A stretch of 64,000 bases of DNA from Bacillus sp. T3 (GTDB lineage: Bacteria > Bacillota > Bacilli > Bacillales > Cytobacillaceae): the NCBI RefSeq assembly GCF_033449965.1, contig NZ_CP137761.1:3844001-3908000 (forward strand), in the 5' to 3' direction. Made by a program: the position numbers and the translations under genes. Under the pieces are notes generated by a model. It was given only the letters and a program-made list of their open reading frames with translations. It ran no database searches and was not told where the DNA came from. Below are positions 17,492 through 26,084 of this stretch, piece after piece; within the stretch, counting starts at the first letter, position 1, and every line of letters begins with the position of its first letter.

Positions 17492-18190
17492 ATGCCTGAT
17501 ACAATAAAAGCCACAAAACCGATTCAGATAAAAGAATTACTGCGATTTACAGATCGAATCATTCATACAAAAAAAGGGACTTATCTTTTTCAGGAAGGGA
17601 CAACAGCTGAAGAATTGTACCTCGTTATATCTGGAAAAGTCCAAATTAGTAAAATTACGTCAGATGGCCGCGAGTTATCATTAAGAATTTGCAGCGAAAA
17701 TGATTTATGTGGTGAATTAACCTTGTTCACGGAAACTCCCAAGTATTTGTTAAGTGGTCTTGTCATTGAAGATGGAGAAGTAGCCGCGATTCGTAAGGAT
17801 GTTCTTGAGAAAGAAATTTTTCAGAACAGCTCCTTAGCGTTTGAATTCATGAAATGGATGAGCGACCATTTCCGAAAAACGCAAACCAAATTTCGTGATC
17901 TCGTTCTAAACGGAAAAAGAGGAGCACTTTTTTCTACTCTTATTCGGATGACTAATAGCTACGGTGTTGAAAAGCCTGACGGAATTTTAATTGATTTACC
18001 CTTAACAAATCAAGAACTGGCAAATTTTTGCGGAACCTCTCGCGAGAGTACCAACCGAATCCTGAATGAGCTTAAACGGGAGAACATTATTTCCGTTAAA
18101 AAAGGGAAAATATTCATCCACGATTTGCAATATTTAAAGAAAGAAATTGATTGTGAAAATTGTCCAGCCATTTATTGTAGTATTGAATAA
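17492..18190 (+). CDS. fnr: Fnr-type anaerobic regulator with C-terminal Fe-S cysteines (paralogue 2)
   Basis: A 232-residue Crp/Fnr regulator, closely related to the protein at 11439: the same effector domain, HTH (LTNQELANFCGTSRESTNRI) and C-terminal CENCPAIYC cluster. Of the two, its central region (SENDLCGELTLFTETPKYLLSG) seems nearer to B. subtilis Fnr as I remember it. The ATG at 17492 has AAGGG eight bases upstream; GTG and ATG codons at 17483 and 17486 are in frame but too close to that site. It is divergent from moaA and converges with the radical SAM gene. Two near-copies in 6 kb suggest duplication and possibly divided roles. Confidence 0.9.
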   Translation: MPDTIKATKPIQIKELLRFTDRIIHTKKGTYLFQEGTTAEELYLVISGKVQISKITSDGRELSLRICSENDLCGELTLFTETPKYLLSGLVIEDGEVAAIRKDVLEKEIFQNSSLAFEFMKWMSDHFRKTQTKFRDLVLNGKRGALFSTLIRMTNSYGVEKPDGILIDLPLTNQELANFCGTSRESTNRILNELKRENIISVKKGKIFIHDLQYLKKEIDCENCPAIYCSIE

Positions 18191-18205
18191 GTGATAAATT
18201 TTAGA

Positions 18206-18238
18206 AAGAGGCTAACCGCACTGGTTAGCCTCTTTAGA
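18206..18238. terminator. Bidirectional terminator between fnr and the radical SAM gene
   Basis: AAGAGGCTAACC (18206-18217) pairs with GGTTAGCCTCTT (18223-18234) over a 5-base loop; T-rich sequence follows on both strands. Confidence 0.85.
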
Positions 18239-18243
18239 TTATG

Positions 18244-19368
18244 CTAAACCTCTTGTTTTTTTCTTAAAGCTTTAGGAATATAGACGCAGAATGGCTCACT
18301 TTCAAGATAGTCGCCCGTCATCGCATAAGCTCTAGAGCGTGATCCACCACAGACATGACGGAACTCGCACTGACCGCATTTCCCTTTATACAAATCGGGG
18401 TTCCGTAATTCCTGAAGAACTGGTGAATTACGATAAATATCAGAGAGTGACTGCTCCCGAATATTTCCTACTTTAATTGGGAGCAAACCGCTTGGGTACA
18501 CATCCCCAATGTGAGAGATGAAAATAAAGCCATTTCCATCGTTTACGCCCTTTGGAGCTCTTCCTAATCCATCGATTGAACCGGTTAGTCCCTGCTCGGT
18601 TAACGCATCTAAATATTGGATTTCTGTTGGTTGTTCTTTTGCTTCTCGCTTCTTTTGTTGAATCACAACACGACGGTAATGCTGTCCTGCAGTTGTTTTA
18701 ATATCAAAAGGCACACGCTTGCTCAATTGGTATAGCCATGTAAATACTTGCTCATGCTGGACAGGCGAAATCATATCACTCGTTTGACCACGTCCAGTAG
18801 GCACGAGGAAGAATACGCTCCATAATACACATTCTAGCTTTTCAACCAGCTTTGCCATTTCTTCTAAATGATCAATGTTATACCTTGAAATTACAGTATT
18901 GATTTGCACTGGTATTTCAAGTTCATGCAAATATTTAATCCGTTCCATCGTTAAATCAAAGGAACCGTCTGTTCCGCGAAAATGATCATGGATTTCTGCT
19001 GTTGGTCCATCTAAACTGAATGCCCAGCGTGATAGCCCCACATCTTTAGCTTTTTCTATCGCTTCTTTTGTCACATTTGGAGTGGCACTCGGTGTCATCG
19101 AAACTCGCACACCTTGCTTTACTGCATATTCTGCAATATCAAAAACATCCGCGCGTTCTAGTGGGTCTCCGCCAGTAAAGACTAACATCGCACCATTCAT
19201 TTCTTTTATCTGATCAATTAATGCTTTTCCTTCATCAAAGGATAGCTCTCTTGGGTCTCTTCTATATTGTGCTTCAGCTCGGCAATGCAAGCATTTTAAT
19301 TGACAGGCTCTTGTTAATTCCCATATGACGATAAACGGATCTCGATTAAAATCTCGATTAAATCCCAT
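18244..19368 (-). CDS. Radical SAM/SPASM protein (TIGR04053-like, NirJ/AhbD-related)
   Basis: A 374-residue radical SAM enzyme. The S-adenosylmethionine cluster motif is CQLKCLHC (about 22-29), with VFTGGDPLERAD and FSLDGPTAEIHDHFRG downstream. The C-terminal SPASM domain has CGQCEFRHVCGGSRSRAYA and a last Cys in EPFC, giving places for auxiliary clusters. The pattern fits the family I know as TIGR04053, related to haem/haem-d1 enzymes (AhbD, NirJ) and peptide-modifying SPASM proteins; the true substrate is unknown. No short peptide gene is visible beside it. An exact Fnr palindrome at -41.5 drives it, so it is probably an anaerobic function. It ends against the terminator shared with fnr. 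Confidence 0.75.
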   Translation of the reverse strand: MGFNRDFNRDPFIVIWELTRACQLKCLHCRAEAQYRRDPRELSFDEGKALIDQIKEMNGAMLVFTGGDPLERADVFDIAEYAVKQGVRVSMTPSATPNVTKEAIEKAKDVGLSRWAFSLDGPTAEIHDHFRGTDGSFDLTMERIKYLHELEIPVQINTVISRYNIDHLEEMAKLVEKLECVLWSVFFLVPTGRGQTSDMISPVQHEQVFTWLYQLSKRVPFDIKTTAGQHYRRVVIQQKKREAKEQPTEIQYLDALTEQGLTGSIDGLGRAPKGVNDGNGFIFISHIGDVYPSGLLPIKVGNIREQSLSDIYRNSPVLQELRNPDLYKGKCGQCEFRHVCGGSRSRAYAMTGDYLESEPFCVYIPKALRKKQEV

Positions 19369-19412
19369 TTTTACGCCTCCTATTTTTCCATTTCAATTGT
19401 GCTTGTGATTGT

Positions 19413-19455
19413 ATTATAAGTCACTTTTTCTTTACTCTAAGTGAACTTCCTCACA
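19413..19455 (-). promoter_or_regulatory. Class II Fnr-dependent promoter of the radical SAM gene
   Basis: On the minus strand TGTGA-GGAAGT-TCACT (19440-19455) is an exact Fnr consensus site. The -10 box TATAAT (19413-19418) is perfect and places the palindrome at -41.5 from the start near 19406. Confidence 0.9.
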
Positions 19456-19512
19456 AACCACCATTGTTTTTTGGGAAAATAGGTTAAAATACAAGTTTTT
19501 TGAAGAAAAACA

Positions 19513-20640
19513 TCATTCATATTTAACTAAACGCAAGGCAATTAAAAGAAAGACGATTGTAAAAGCACAAAGTGCACTTACATCCTTTATTAGTGTCGCA
19601 GTATGTAGGCTGCCACTTATGATTTCTTCAAATCCTGCCATTGCCCATCTTTGTGGAGTTGCTAGCGCAATCTTTTTCATGAAGTCTGGCACTAACTCAA
19701 TCGACCAATATACGCCTCCAAGCATACACGTACTCGTAATCACGATCGCACTTAAGGCAATAGCTTGTTGTTTTGTTTTAACTAACCCAGCTAACATCAA
19801 GCCGAAGCCAACAACACAAAGGATGACAAGCGAAGCAAAAGGAATGAGATAGAGTAAATTGCCCCATTCAGTGTCAAACATGAATTTCGTCATCACCATC
19901 AGCATTGCAAATTGGATCCAGCCAATCCAAAAATAAGCACTTAAATATCCGAAACTAATTTGTAGCTTTGTCGCTGGGGTGATCATCAGTCTTGACCAGG
20001 TACCACCCCTCTTTTCATCCAAAATGGTCGACGCCGCTCCTGAAAGGCCAAACATCATAAACATAATGGCAAAACCAACAAACATTAAATTGACTGCCGC
20101 TTTATTTTCATTATCCTTTTGAATGATTTGATGATCAACTTTTACACCCTTACTTGTTGCAACCGATTTTAATAGCTCTTTTACGGATGATTCATCGTCT
20201 ATATTTCGAGCCTGATAGGAACTTAGGATGACATTTGCACTTCCTTCTAAATAAGGAACCAACCCCATGTATTGTTCACTTTTTCTTTGCACAATAACAT
20301 CAAATAGTGGATCTGTCGCTTTAATTCGTTCCGTTACATTTTCTGGGATAACAATGGCCGCAATGGCTTCTTGCTCTTGAATGTTTTTTTTAGCTTGTGT
20401 TTCTGATACTGATTTCCATAAATATTGATCATTTCGCTTAAGCAAACTAACAATTTCTGAATGCAATTCACCTTTACTATCAACAATATTGACAATTGGT
20501 TTATTGTTTTCTGTATTAAGCGCCATTCCTCCAAAAATCAAACTAAATAATGCAGGCATGATCACCATCAATATCCATGCTGCAGGTGTTTTTAAAAATT
20601 GTGTCATATGTAGCCATTGAATACTCCAAATTCTACGCAT
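19513..20640 (-). CDS. ABC-2 type exporter permease (LnrN-like)
   Basis: Membrane subunit of a drug-type ABC exporter. The 375 residues show one N-terminal transmembrane helix, a large extracytoplasmic region (about residues 45-180) and a C-terminal cluster of five to six helices, the ABC-2 membrane fold. The ATG at 20640 (MRRIWSIQW) has AGGAGGGG five bases upstream and overlaps the preceding permease gene by eight bases. Together with the two genes before it the layout (ATPase, permease, permease) matches the LnrLMN (YfiLMN) linearmycin-resistance exporter of B. subtilis. The substrate cannot be read from sequence. Confidence 0.8.
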   Translation of the reverse strand: MRRIWSIQWLHMTQFLKTPAAWILMVIMPALFSLIFGGMALNTENNKPIVNIVDSKGELHSEIVSLLKRNDQYLWKSVSETQAKKNIQEQEAIAAIVIPENVTERIKATDPLFDVIVQRKSEQYMGLVPYLEGSANVILSSYQARNIDDESSVKELLKSVATSKGVKVDHQIIQKDNENKAAVNLMFVGFAIMFMMFGLSGAASTILDEKRGGTWSRLMITPATKLQISFGYLSAYFWIGWIQFAMLMVMTKFMFDTEWGNLLYLIPFASLVILCVVGFGLMLAGLVKTKQQAIALSAIVITSTCMLGGVYWSIELVPDFMKKIALATPQRWAMAGFEEIISGSLHTATLIKDVSALCAFTIVFLLIALRLVKYE

Positions 20641-21862
20641 AGCTACCCCTCCTTTCGAATAAAAGACGGGCAAGACCTATAATAAAAAAGACAAAACCAA
20701 GTCCTAATATCCCTGCTACTGCCGGTAGAATATCAGTTAACGAAGCTCCAGACATTAACTCGATATAGGTTTGCAACGCTAGACCATTTGGTAGGAATTT
20801 TCCGGCTAATACAGCCCAATCTGGAAAAATATATAGTGGTGCCATACTTCCTCCGATTGCCGCCATTATTTGTGTTGCAAGCATAGAAGCAACACTGAAT
20901 GTTTTTTCTTTTTTAATAAATGAACCAGCTAAAATCCCTAACCCACAAGCACTGATCACAAAGGAAATTGTAATAACAATGACCCCAGCGACGGAATCTC
21001 CCCAATCCACACCGAATATGAGTGTCGTGCCGATTATGATGACAAATGCTTGAATTAAGCTAATTGTAATTAAACCAAGCATTTTTCCGGTTAAATATTG
21101 ATGATAGGATAGTTTTGATACTTGTAGGCGGTTATACACCTCTTGTTCCTTCTCAAGGATCATCGCAGACACACCTTCTGCTACCGTCATTAATAAAAAC
21201 ATGACACCCATTGCAGCTGCGTAATATTGAAAGGAACCAACAGGTTTTGACTCAGCCTGGACAGTTTTTTCATTTAACTGGGAGTCGATTGTTTGATTCT
21301 CTTCGGCATTTTGGTCTGTTTTAGCGACCATGCTTGCTTGGTATTCCTCGATTGACATACCCACTTGAAGCGCCTTCTCCATTGACTGCTTCATCGCTTC
21401 TGTTTCTACGGTGTAATTCTGCGTAAACTGCTCGATAACACTTTGAATGATCATCGTTTTTACACCTGGATTTGGAACAGAAATCAATTTTATTTCAGCA
21501 GCTTTTCCAGTAGATAAGGATGTCGTGAAATTGGCCGGGATAACAATTCCCACAGAAAGCTTATGGTCTTGGATTTTCTGCTCCATTTTATCCTGTTTAA
21601 AATTTTTGACACGAATTTGGTCGGGCAAAGCCTTACCGAACACTTCATCTGCTAAAATTCCCCCAACGGTCCCCTCATCTAAGTTGACTATCCCTAAAGT
21701 AAACTTAGGGATTTCAACATCTCCCTCTTCCTGAAATACATTCCCAAATGCTGCACCTAAAATGGCTATTAATAGAAGAGGCATCATGATGAGCGTTAAA
21801 AAAGCTTTTTTGTCACGGCCAATAAGCAATAAATCCTTTACTGCTAACCAAAAAAAACTCAT
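20633..21862 (-). CDS. ABC-2 type exporter permease (LnrM-like)
   Basis: The second membrane subunit, 409 residues: an N-terminal helix (LTLIMMPLLLIAILGAAFG), a long extracytoplasmic segment with a polar, Gln/Glu-rich stretch around residues 170-200, then six helices at the C terminus. The ATG at 21862 has AGGAGGTG upstream; a GTG three codons earlier overlaps that site. It starts 12 bases after the ATPase gene and overlaps the last permease by eight bases, so the three are co-transcribed and translationally coupled. Its partner permease is similar in plan, suggesting a heterodimeric membrane part. Confidence 0.8.
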   Translation of the reverse strand: MSFFWLAVKDLLLIGRDKKAFLTLIMMPLLLIAILGAAFGNVFQEEGDVEIPKFTLGIVNLDEGTVGGILADEVFGKALPDQIRVKNFKQDKMEQKIQDHKLSVGIVIPANFTTSLSTGKAAEIKLISVPNPGVKTMIIQSVIEQFTQNYTVETEAMKQSMEKALQVGMSIEEYQASMVAKTDQNAEENQTIDSQLNEKTVQAESKPVGSFQYYAAAMGVMFLLMTVAEGVSAMILEKEQEVYNRLQVSKLSYHQYLTGKMLGLITISLIQAFVIIIGTTLIFGVDWGDSVAGVIVITISFVISACGLGILAGSFIKKEKTFSVASMLATQIMAAIGGSMAPLYIFPDWAVLAGKFLPNGLALQTYIELMSGASLTDILPAVAGILGLGFVFFIIGLARLLFERRGSYA

Positions 21863-21874
21863 TTTCTTCACCTC

Positions 21875-22819
21875 CTAATCTCTTAGGCTTCGCCCTGTTA
21901 AATGTAAAAAAACACTTTCGAGATTCGGCTCGACAATATCAACAGAAGTAATTTTTACACCTGCATTTGTTACAGATTGTATAAAATTGGTTAAAATATG
22001 CTGGGGCTCTTTATGAAAAACCATTAACTGATTGTTTTGAATGCTAAAATCCTTTTCGGAAAATAATTTACTTAATGAACTTTGGATATCGGTTGAATTT
22101 GTTCCTTGTTGATCAACGGTAATAATGATTCGTGAACGATCTCCAATTGTTTCTCGCAACTCGGGCATAGTTCCACAGGCAATTAATTCCCCGTGGTCAA
22201 TAATTCCGATTCGTTCACACAAGTATTCCACTTCTTCCATATAATGGCTTGTATAAATAACCGTCATTCCTTGCTCATTTAATTTCCTAATCGTTTCTAA
22301 TATATGATTCCTTGACTGTGGATCGATTCCTACAGTTGGCTCATCCATAATGAGCAATTCTGGATTATGTAAAATGGCTGCTCCAATATTCACTCTCCGC
22401 TTCATTCCACCGGAAAAGGTGTTTACTTTTCCCTTTGCCCGATCAGCCAAGCCGATAATATCGAGCACCTCATCGACTTTTTGTTCAAGCGCTTTTCCTG
22501 AAAGTCCGTACATTCTTCCCCAAAAGTTTAAGTTTTCCTTCGCCGACATCTCTTGATAAAGCGCAATTTCTTGTGGTACTACACCAATTGCAGCTTGTGC
22601 CTGCTTCGTATTCTTTAATACATTTATGTCTTTTAACTGAATTTTTCCTGATGTAGGAGGATATAACCCTGTCACCATATTAATGATAGTCGATTTTCCA
22701 GCACCATTTGGACCAAGTAGACCAAATGCCTCTCCTTTTTCAACAGAAAAAGAAACTCCTTTAACTGCGTCAAAAGCTCCGAAGCTTTTCTTCAAATCTC
22801 GAACAGTTAGCATACTCAT
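21875..22819 (-). CDS. ABC exporter ATP-binding protein (LnrL-like)
   Basis: A 314-residue nucleotide-binding subunit with Walker A GPNGAGKST (about 36-44), Q-loop VVPQEIALY, ABC signature FSGGMKRR, Walker B LLIMDEPTVGID and switch His in YTSHYMEE. The C-terminal extension of about 90 residues is common in drug exporters of the DrrA/CcmA group. The ATG at 22819 has AGGAG nine bases upstream. It is the first gene of the three-gene exporter operon. No two-component system of the LnrJK kind is next to it in the window, so regulation is not evident. Confidence 0.88.
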   Translation of the reverse strand: MSMLTVRDLKKSFGAFDAVKGVSFSVEKGEAFGLLGPNGAGKSTIINMVTGLYPPTSGKIQLKDINVLKNTKQAQAAIGVVPQEIALYQEMSAKENLNFWGRMYGLSGKALEQKVDEVLDIIGLADRAKGKVNTFSGGMKRRVNIGAAILHNPELLIMDEPTVGIDPQSRNHILETIRKLNEQGMTVIYTSHYMEEVEYLCERIGIIDHGELIACGTMPELRETIGDRSRIIITVDQQGTNSTDIQSSLSKLFSEKDFSIQNNQLMVFHKEPQHILTNFIQSVTNAGVKITSVDIVEPNLESVFLHLTGRSLRD

Positions 22820-22932
22820 ACCACGACACTCCTTTCGCGAATTTACTTCGATATCTTAACCATACATAAACTCAACCTCAATAATATATAGTTTATTGAC
22901 AAAAGTATGAATATTTTAGTGAATTCTTCCTG

Positions 22933-22961
22933 CACAAAAAAAAGAACCCCAGATGCTGAAG
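22933..22961 (-). terminator. Left half of a terminator split by the IS element
   Basis: If the insertion and one AAG duplicate are removed, 22933-22961 joins 24437 onward and reads on the minus strand AAAGAACTTCAG-CAT-CTGGGGTTCTTT, a 12-bp stem (two G-U pairs) followed by further Ts. This was a good terminator for the gene at 24489-24800; the element now separates its two arms by about 1.47 kb. Confidence 0.75.
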
Positions 22962-23000
22962 TGAACTGTGCCCCCGTTTACGGACAGTTTAAAAAAGCGC

Positions 23001-23924
23001 CTATGCAGCTAATAAGTGGCCCAGGTATTGTACCTGGGTCATTTTATTTAAGCCCCATTGATAACGGTGATGGTTATATTCTTCGATTACTCGATCTACT
23101 TCTCTCTTAACCTCTTTTAAATTATCTAAGGATTTATACTCTGCTAAATCCTTAAAATGTCCAAAGAAGCTTTCCATTGGTGCGTTATCCCAACAGTTTC
23201 CCTTTCGGGACATTGATTGAGTTATGCCAAGCTTTTTCACTTTGCTTTGGAATAGAGGATGCGTATAGTGGACACCTTGGTCAGAATGTAACATGGCTTC
23301 TGGGTGAAAATGATTGCTGACAGCTACTTTTAACTTTTTTAACGTCTTATAGACGATATCCATCTCTAAAGATGTGGACAAGTGGTACGCAATAATTTCC
23401 CTTGTAGCTCCATCCTTTACGCAAGATAAATATGCTTTTTGACCCTTTCCAAAATAGAGATAAGTAATGTCAGTAAGCAGGACTTTCCCTGGTTCTTCCT
23501 GATTGAATTCTCGGTTAAGAAGGTTAGGGCAGGTTCGATGTTCCTGGGTTGCCTTGGCCATCTTACGATAGGGATTGGCCTTCCTTACTTTGGTTACAAG
23601 ATTATATTTTGCCATTAGACGCCTAATTTTTTTGTGATTCATTATGGCTGTATAATCATTCTCCATAATCATTTTAATCTGGAGGGCACCTACTTTTTCC
23701 TTTTTGCTAATGAAAATTTCTTGGATTAACTCTATATCCAATTCATCCTGCTCGTCACGTTGTGCACGTAAAGGTGCAGCCTTCAACCAATCATAGTAGC
23801 CACTACGGCTTACACCTGCCAGTTTACACAGGAAGGAAACAGCTTTCTTTAACTGATGTATTCTTAACGTTTTCTCGATTAGAGAAAACTTTTCAGCTGC
23901 CGTTAAAATCGTTTCTTCTTCAGC
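23001..23924 (-). CDS. IS3-family transposase OrfB (DDE integrase domain)
   Basis: The catalytic part of the IS transposase. An HTH_21-type segment is followed by an rve integrase core with the DDE triad in LLTDITYLY, LHSDQGVHYTHP and NAPMESFFGHFK, and the family-typical HRYQWGLNKMTQVQY near the end. The open frame reaches upstream to at least 23924, where it overlaps the end of orfA in the -1 frame at a GAAGAAGAAAC stretch; the protein is normally made as an OrfAB fusion by ribosomal frameshifting. A TTG at 23786 is the first plausible independent start but would remove part of the N-terminal domain. Confidence 0.9.
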   Translation of the reverse strand, partial: AEEETILTAAEKFSLIEKTLRIHQLKKAVSFLCKLAGVSRSGYYDWLKAAPLRAQRDEQDELDIELIQEIFISKKEKVGALQIKMIMENDYTAIMNHKKIRRLMAKYNLVTKVRKANPYRKMAKATQEHRTCPNLLNREFNQEEPGKVLLTDITYLYFGKGQKAYLSCVKDGATREIIAYHLSTSLEMDIVYKTLKKLKVAVSNHFHPEAMLHSDQGVHYTHPLFQSKVKKLGITQSMSRKGNCWDNAPMESFFGHFKDLAEYKSLDNLKEVKREVDRVIEEYNHHRYQWGLNKMTQVQYLGHLLAA

Positions 23925-24335
23925 GCCTGCCTTTCTAACTCTTCCAGCTTTTTTAGGAAGTCATTCTCTGCCTCAAGGAATTTAATTCTTGCCTCAGCTT
24001 TTCGTAATTTCTCTTCCACGGAAAGATGCTTTGAAGAAGGGCGTCCTGTACTCCCTTTGCCTCTGCGTTCTGTAAGGAAACCATCCTCTCCAAACCTTTT
24101 ATACGAATCCCTCCAACGCCTAAGACAACGTTTAGGTTGATCTTTACCGATCATGTTGAGGTCAAAGCCATGTTCAATAAAGATTTGTGATGGTGTTTTT
24201 CCACTTTTGTAATCCGTAACTGCTTTTACCTTAAATTCCTGGACTATACGAGATTGACCTTTCAGAAACGCTCACAACATTAGGATTCTTCTCAAGCTCT
24301 TTAATTTGGAATTCATTATAAATATTCTTACTCAT
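23903..24335 (-). CDS. IS3-family transposase OrfA (HTH), frame broken by a 1-bp insertion
   Basis: The DNA-binding half of the IS transposase. It starts at 24335 (MSKNIYNEFQIKELEK) behind GGAGGA, runs to about 24240, and then hits an early stop because CCAGGAATTT has one G too many (plus-strand 24239-24240); skipping it restores SYSPEFKVKAV and the frame continues to 23903. The downstream part shows the HTH (PSQIFIEHGF) and a leucine-zipper-like segment KAEARIKFLEAENDFLKKLEEL. Either the copy is inactive or the extra base is an error. Confidence 0.85.
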
Positions 24336-24488
24336 GATAATCCTCCGCCCATATTCATTAAATCTATTGAAACACAAAAAACCCCGGATAGGGGCACTTT
24401 TTTATCAGTGTCCGTTATCCAGGGTATAGTTCAAAGTTCTTTCTTTGTTACTGTTTATTTGATTGTTTACATCGTATTACTATTCCCT

Positions 24489-24800
24489 TTAATCACGAAC
24501 TCCTAATGCAATCTTTGCATAGCGTGACATTTTATCCTTTGTCCAAGGTGGATTAAAGACAATATTAACATCTGTTTCCTTAACTTCTGGGATGTCACCC
24601 AAACAATTTTTAATCTGGTCAACAATCGTACCAGCTAGTGGACAGCCCATAGAAGTAAGCGTCATCGTCACCGTTGTTTTGCCAGCCTCATCCATTTCAA
24701 TTCCGTAAACCAATCCTAAATTGACTATATCAACACCCAACTCAGGGTCGATGACTAATTCTAAAGCACCCATAATATTTTCTTTCAATGCTTCATCCAT
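24489..24800 (-). CDS. yitW: DUF59 / MIP18 family Fe-S assembly factor (YitW/SufT-like)
   Basis: A 103-residue protein of the MIP18 family, which helps mature Fe-S proteins. It shows VIDPELGVDIVNLGLVYG (about 17-34), the reactive cysteine in TSMGCPLAGTI, and the C-terminal VFNPPWTKDKMS, all hallmarks. The ATG at 24800 has AGGAG eight bases upstream. Its native terminator is interrupted by the IS3 element, so transcription could continue into the IS. Neighbouring yit genes support the yitW name by synteny. Confidence 0.88.
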   Translation of the reverse strand: MDEALKENIMGALELVIDPELGVDIVNLGLVYGIEMDEAGKTTVTMTLTSMGCPLAGTIVDQIKNCLGDIPEVKETDVNIVFNPPWTKDKMSRYAKIALGVRD

Positions 24801-24996
24801 ACTATTCACTCCTAACCATTAGTAACAACTTTTTGGTCCTACTATTTGCATTTTCTTTTATAAAAATCATAAAATTAGTTTACCATGTTAACAAACTTTT
24901 TCCCAAGCTTAACACCTAATTCATATTAGAATAAACAATAGCCTTTAAGCTAAGTAAGAAGGAAAAAGCGATTATTCTTTAAGAGAAGGGGAATAT

Positions 24997-25817
24997 ATGA
25001 CGAATAAACACCTAATTGCATTAGATCTCGATGGCACATTATTAACCGACAAAAAGATTATAACAGCTAATACGAAAAAGGTAATCCAAGCTGTCCGTGA
25101 TCAAGGGCATATCGTCATGATCGCCACAGGCAGACCGTTCCGCTCGAGTGAAATGTACTACCGCGAATTAGAATTGGATACACCTATTGTAAACTTTAAC
25201 GGTGCATTTATTCACCACCCTCAAAACGAGGATTGGGGTATTTATCATTCACCACTCGATATGGATGTTGTACAGGAAATCATTGAAGCACTCGATTCTT
25301 ATTCCTTTCATAATATTATCGCTGAAGTCATTGATGACGTATATTTACACTACCATGATGAAAAATTAATGGAACTACTTAAGCTGGGAAATCCGAAGAT
25401 TAAAACTGGAGATTTAAGAAGGTTTTTAACCCAATCGCCCACGAGTATGTTAATCCATACCGATGAACATCAATTAAAGCATATTCAAGACCATCTCTCT
25501 TCGGTTCATGCAGAAGTCATTGATCATCGAAGCTGGACAGCCCCTTGGCATGTAATTGAAATCATTAAGAACGGTCTAAATAAAGCAGTTGGGATTAAAC
25601 GTGCGTGTGACTATTATCAAATTCCGCAAGAGCCTGGGTGATTGCCTTTGGTGATGAGGATAACGACTTAGAAATGTTAGAATTTGCAGGTAAAGGAATT
25701 GCTATGGGGAATGGAATCGATCATGCCAAAAATATTGCGAACGAAATCACCTTAACTAATGAAGAAGATGGCGTTGCGATTTATTTAAATGAATACTTGA
25801 ATTTAAAGGTACTATAA
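24997..25817 (+). CDS. Cof-type HAD hydrolase (YitU-like), frame broken by a 2-bp insertion
   Basis: A Cof/HAD-IIB phosphatase of about 272 residues. Motif I is LDLDGTLLT (9-17), motif II is IATGRPFRSS, and the catalytic-site end piece VIAFGDEDNDLEML lies in another frame: at 25633-25637 the sequence reads GAGCCTGGGTG where GAGCGGGTG would be expected, so translation stops at 25641. The remaining 60 codons (25638-25817) are intact and complete the fold with GKGIAMGNG. RBS AGAAGGGG upstream. Synteny with yitW, yitT and degV favours YitU. Probably a sequencing error, but a recent pseudogene cannot be excluded. Confidence 0.85.
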
Positions 25818-25929
25818 AAACGTTCACAAATTCAACCAACTCTTACCTTTATGAATCCCTTTATTACGGAGATACTAATGAATGAAGCAGACGATTGCTT
25901 CAAAATCAAGCTCAGTTGGAGGGATTCTA

Positions 25930-26082
25930 ATGGGTAAACGGAATAAATCTAGACGCTTTGTTTCACAAGGTGCAACGACAGTCACAAAACACGATGACCG
26001 TATCCCTTACCACACGACCTACGCTGAAGCTGAGGCCAGAAAAATGGCGAATGACCACAATTCCTCAATCGGAGGAATATAA
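25930..26082 (+). CDS. Small basic protein of unknown function
   Basis: A 50-residue hydrophilic protein beginning MGKRNKSRRFVSQGATT, rich in Lys and Arg at its N terminus and ending NSSIGGI. I do not recognise the family with certainty; small proteins of this kind are common in spore formers. The ATG at 25930 has GGAGG eight bases upstream. It ends with the ribosome site GGAGGAATATAACT of the next gene, two bases before that start codon, so the two are co-translated. Confidence 0.7.
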   Translation: MGKRNKSRRFVSQGATTVTKHDDRIPYHTTYAEAEARKMANDHNSSIGGI

Positions 26083-26084
26083 CT

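Larger units (their letters stand above)
22962..24433 (-). mobile_element. IS3-family (IS150-like) insertion sequence, complete with ends and target duplication
   Basis: A 1,472-bp element. The ends are imperfect inverted repeats of about 40 bp: the left end begins TGAACTGTGCCCCCG and the right end, reversed, begins TGAACTATACCCTGG; both share ACGGACA and a run of six or seven A. The direct repeat AAG flanks it (22959-22961 and 24434-24436), the usual 3-bp duplication. Inside are orfA (HTH) and orfB (DDE integrase) on the minus strand in -1 relation, as in IS3 elements. OrfA carries an extra base, so this copy may be unable to move on its own, unless that base is a sequencing error. Confidence 0.92.
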
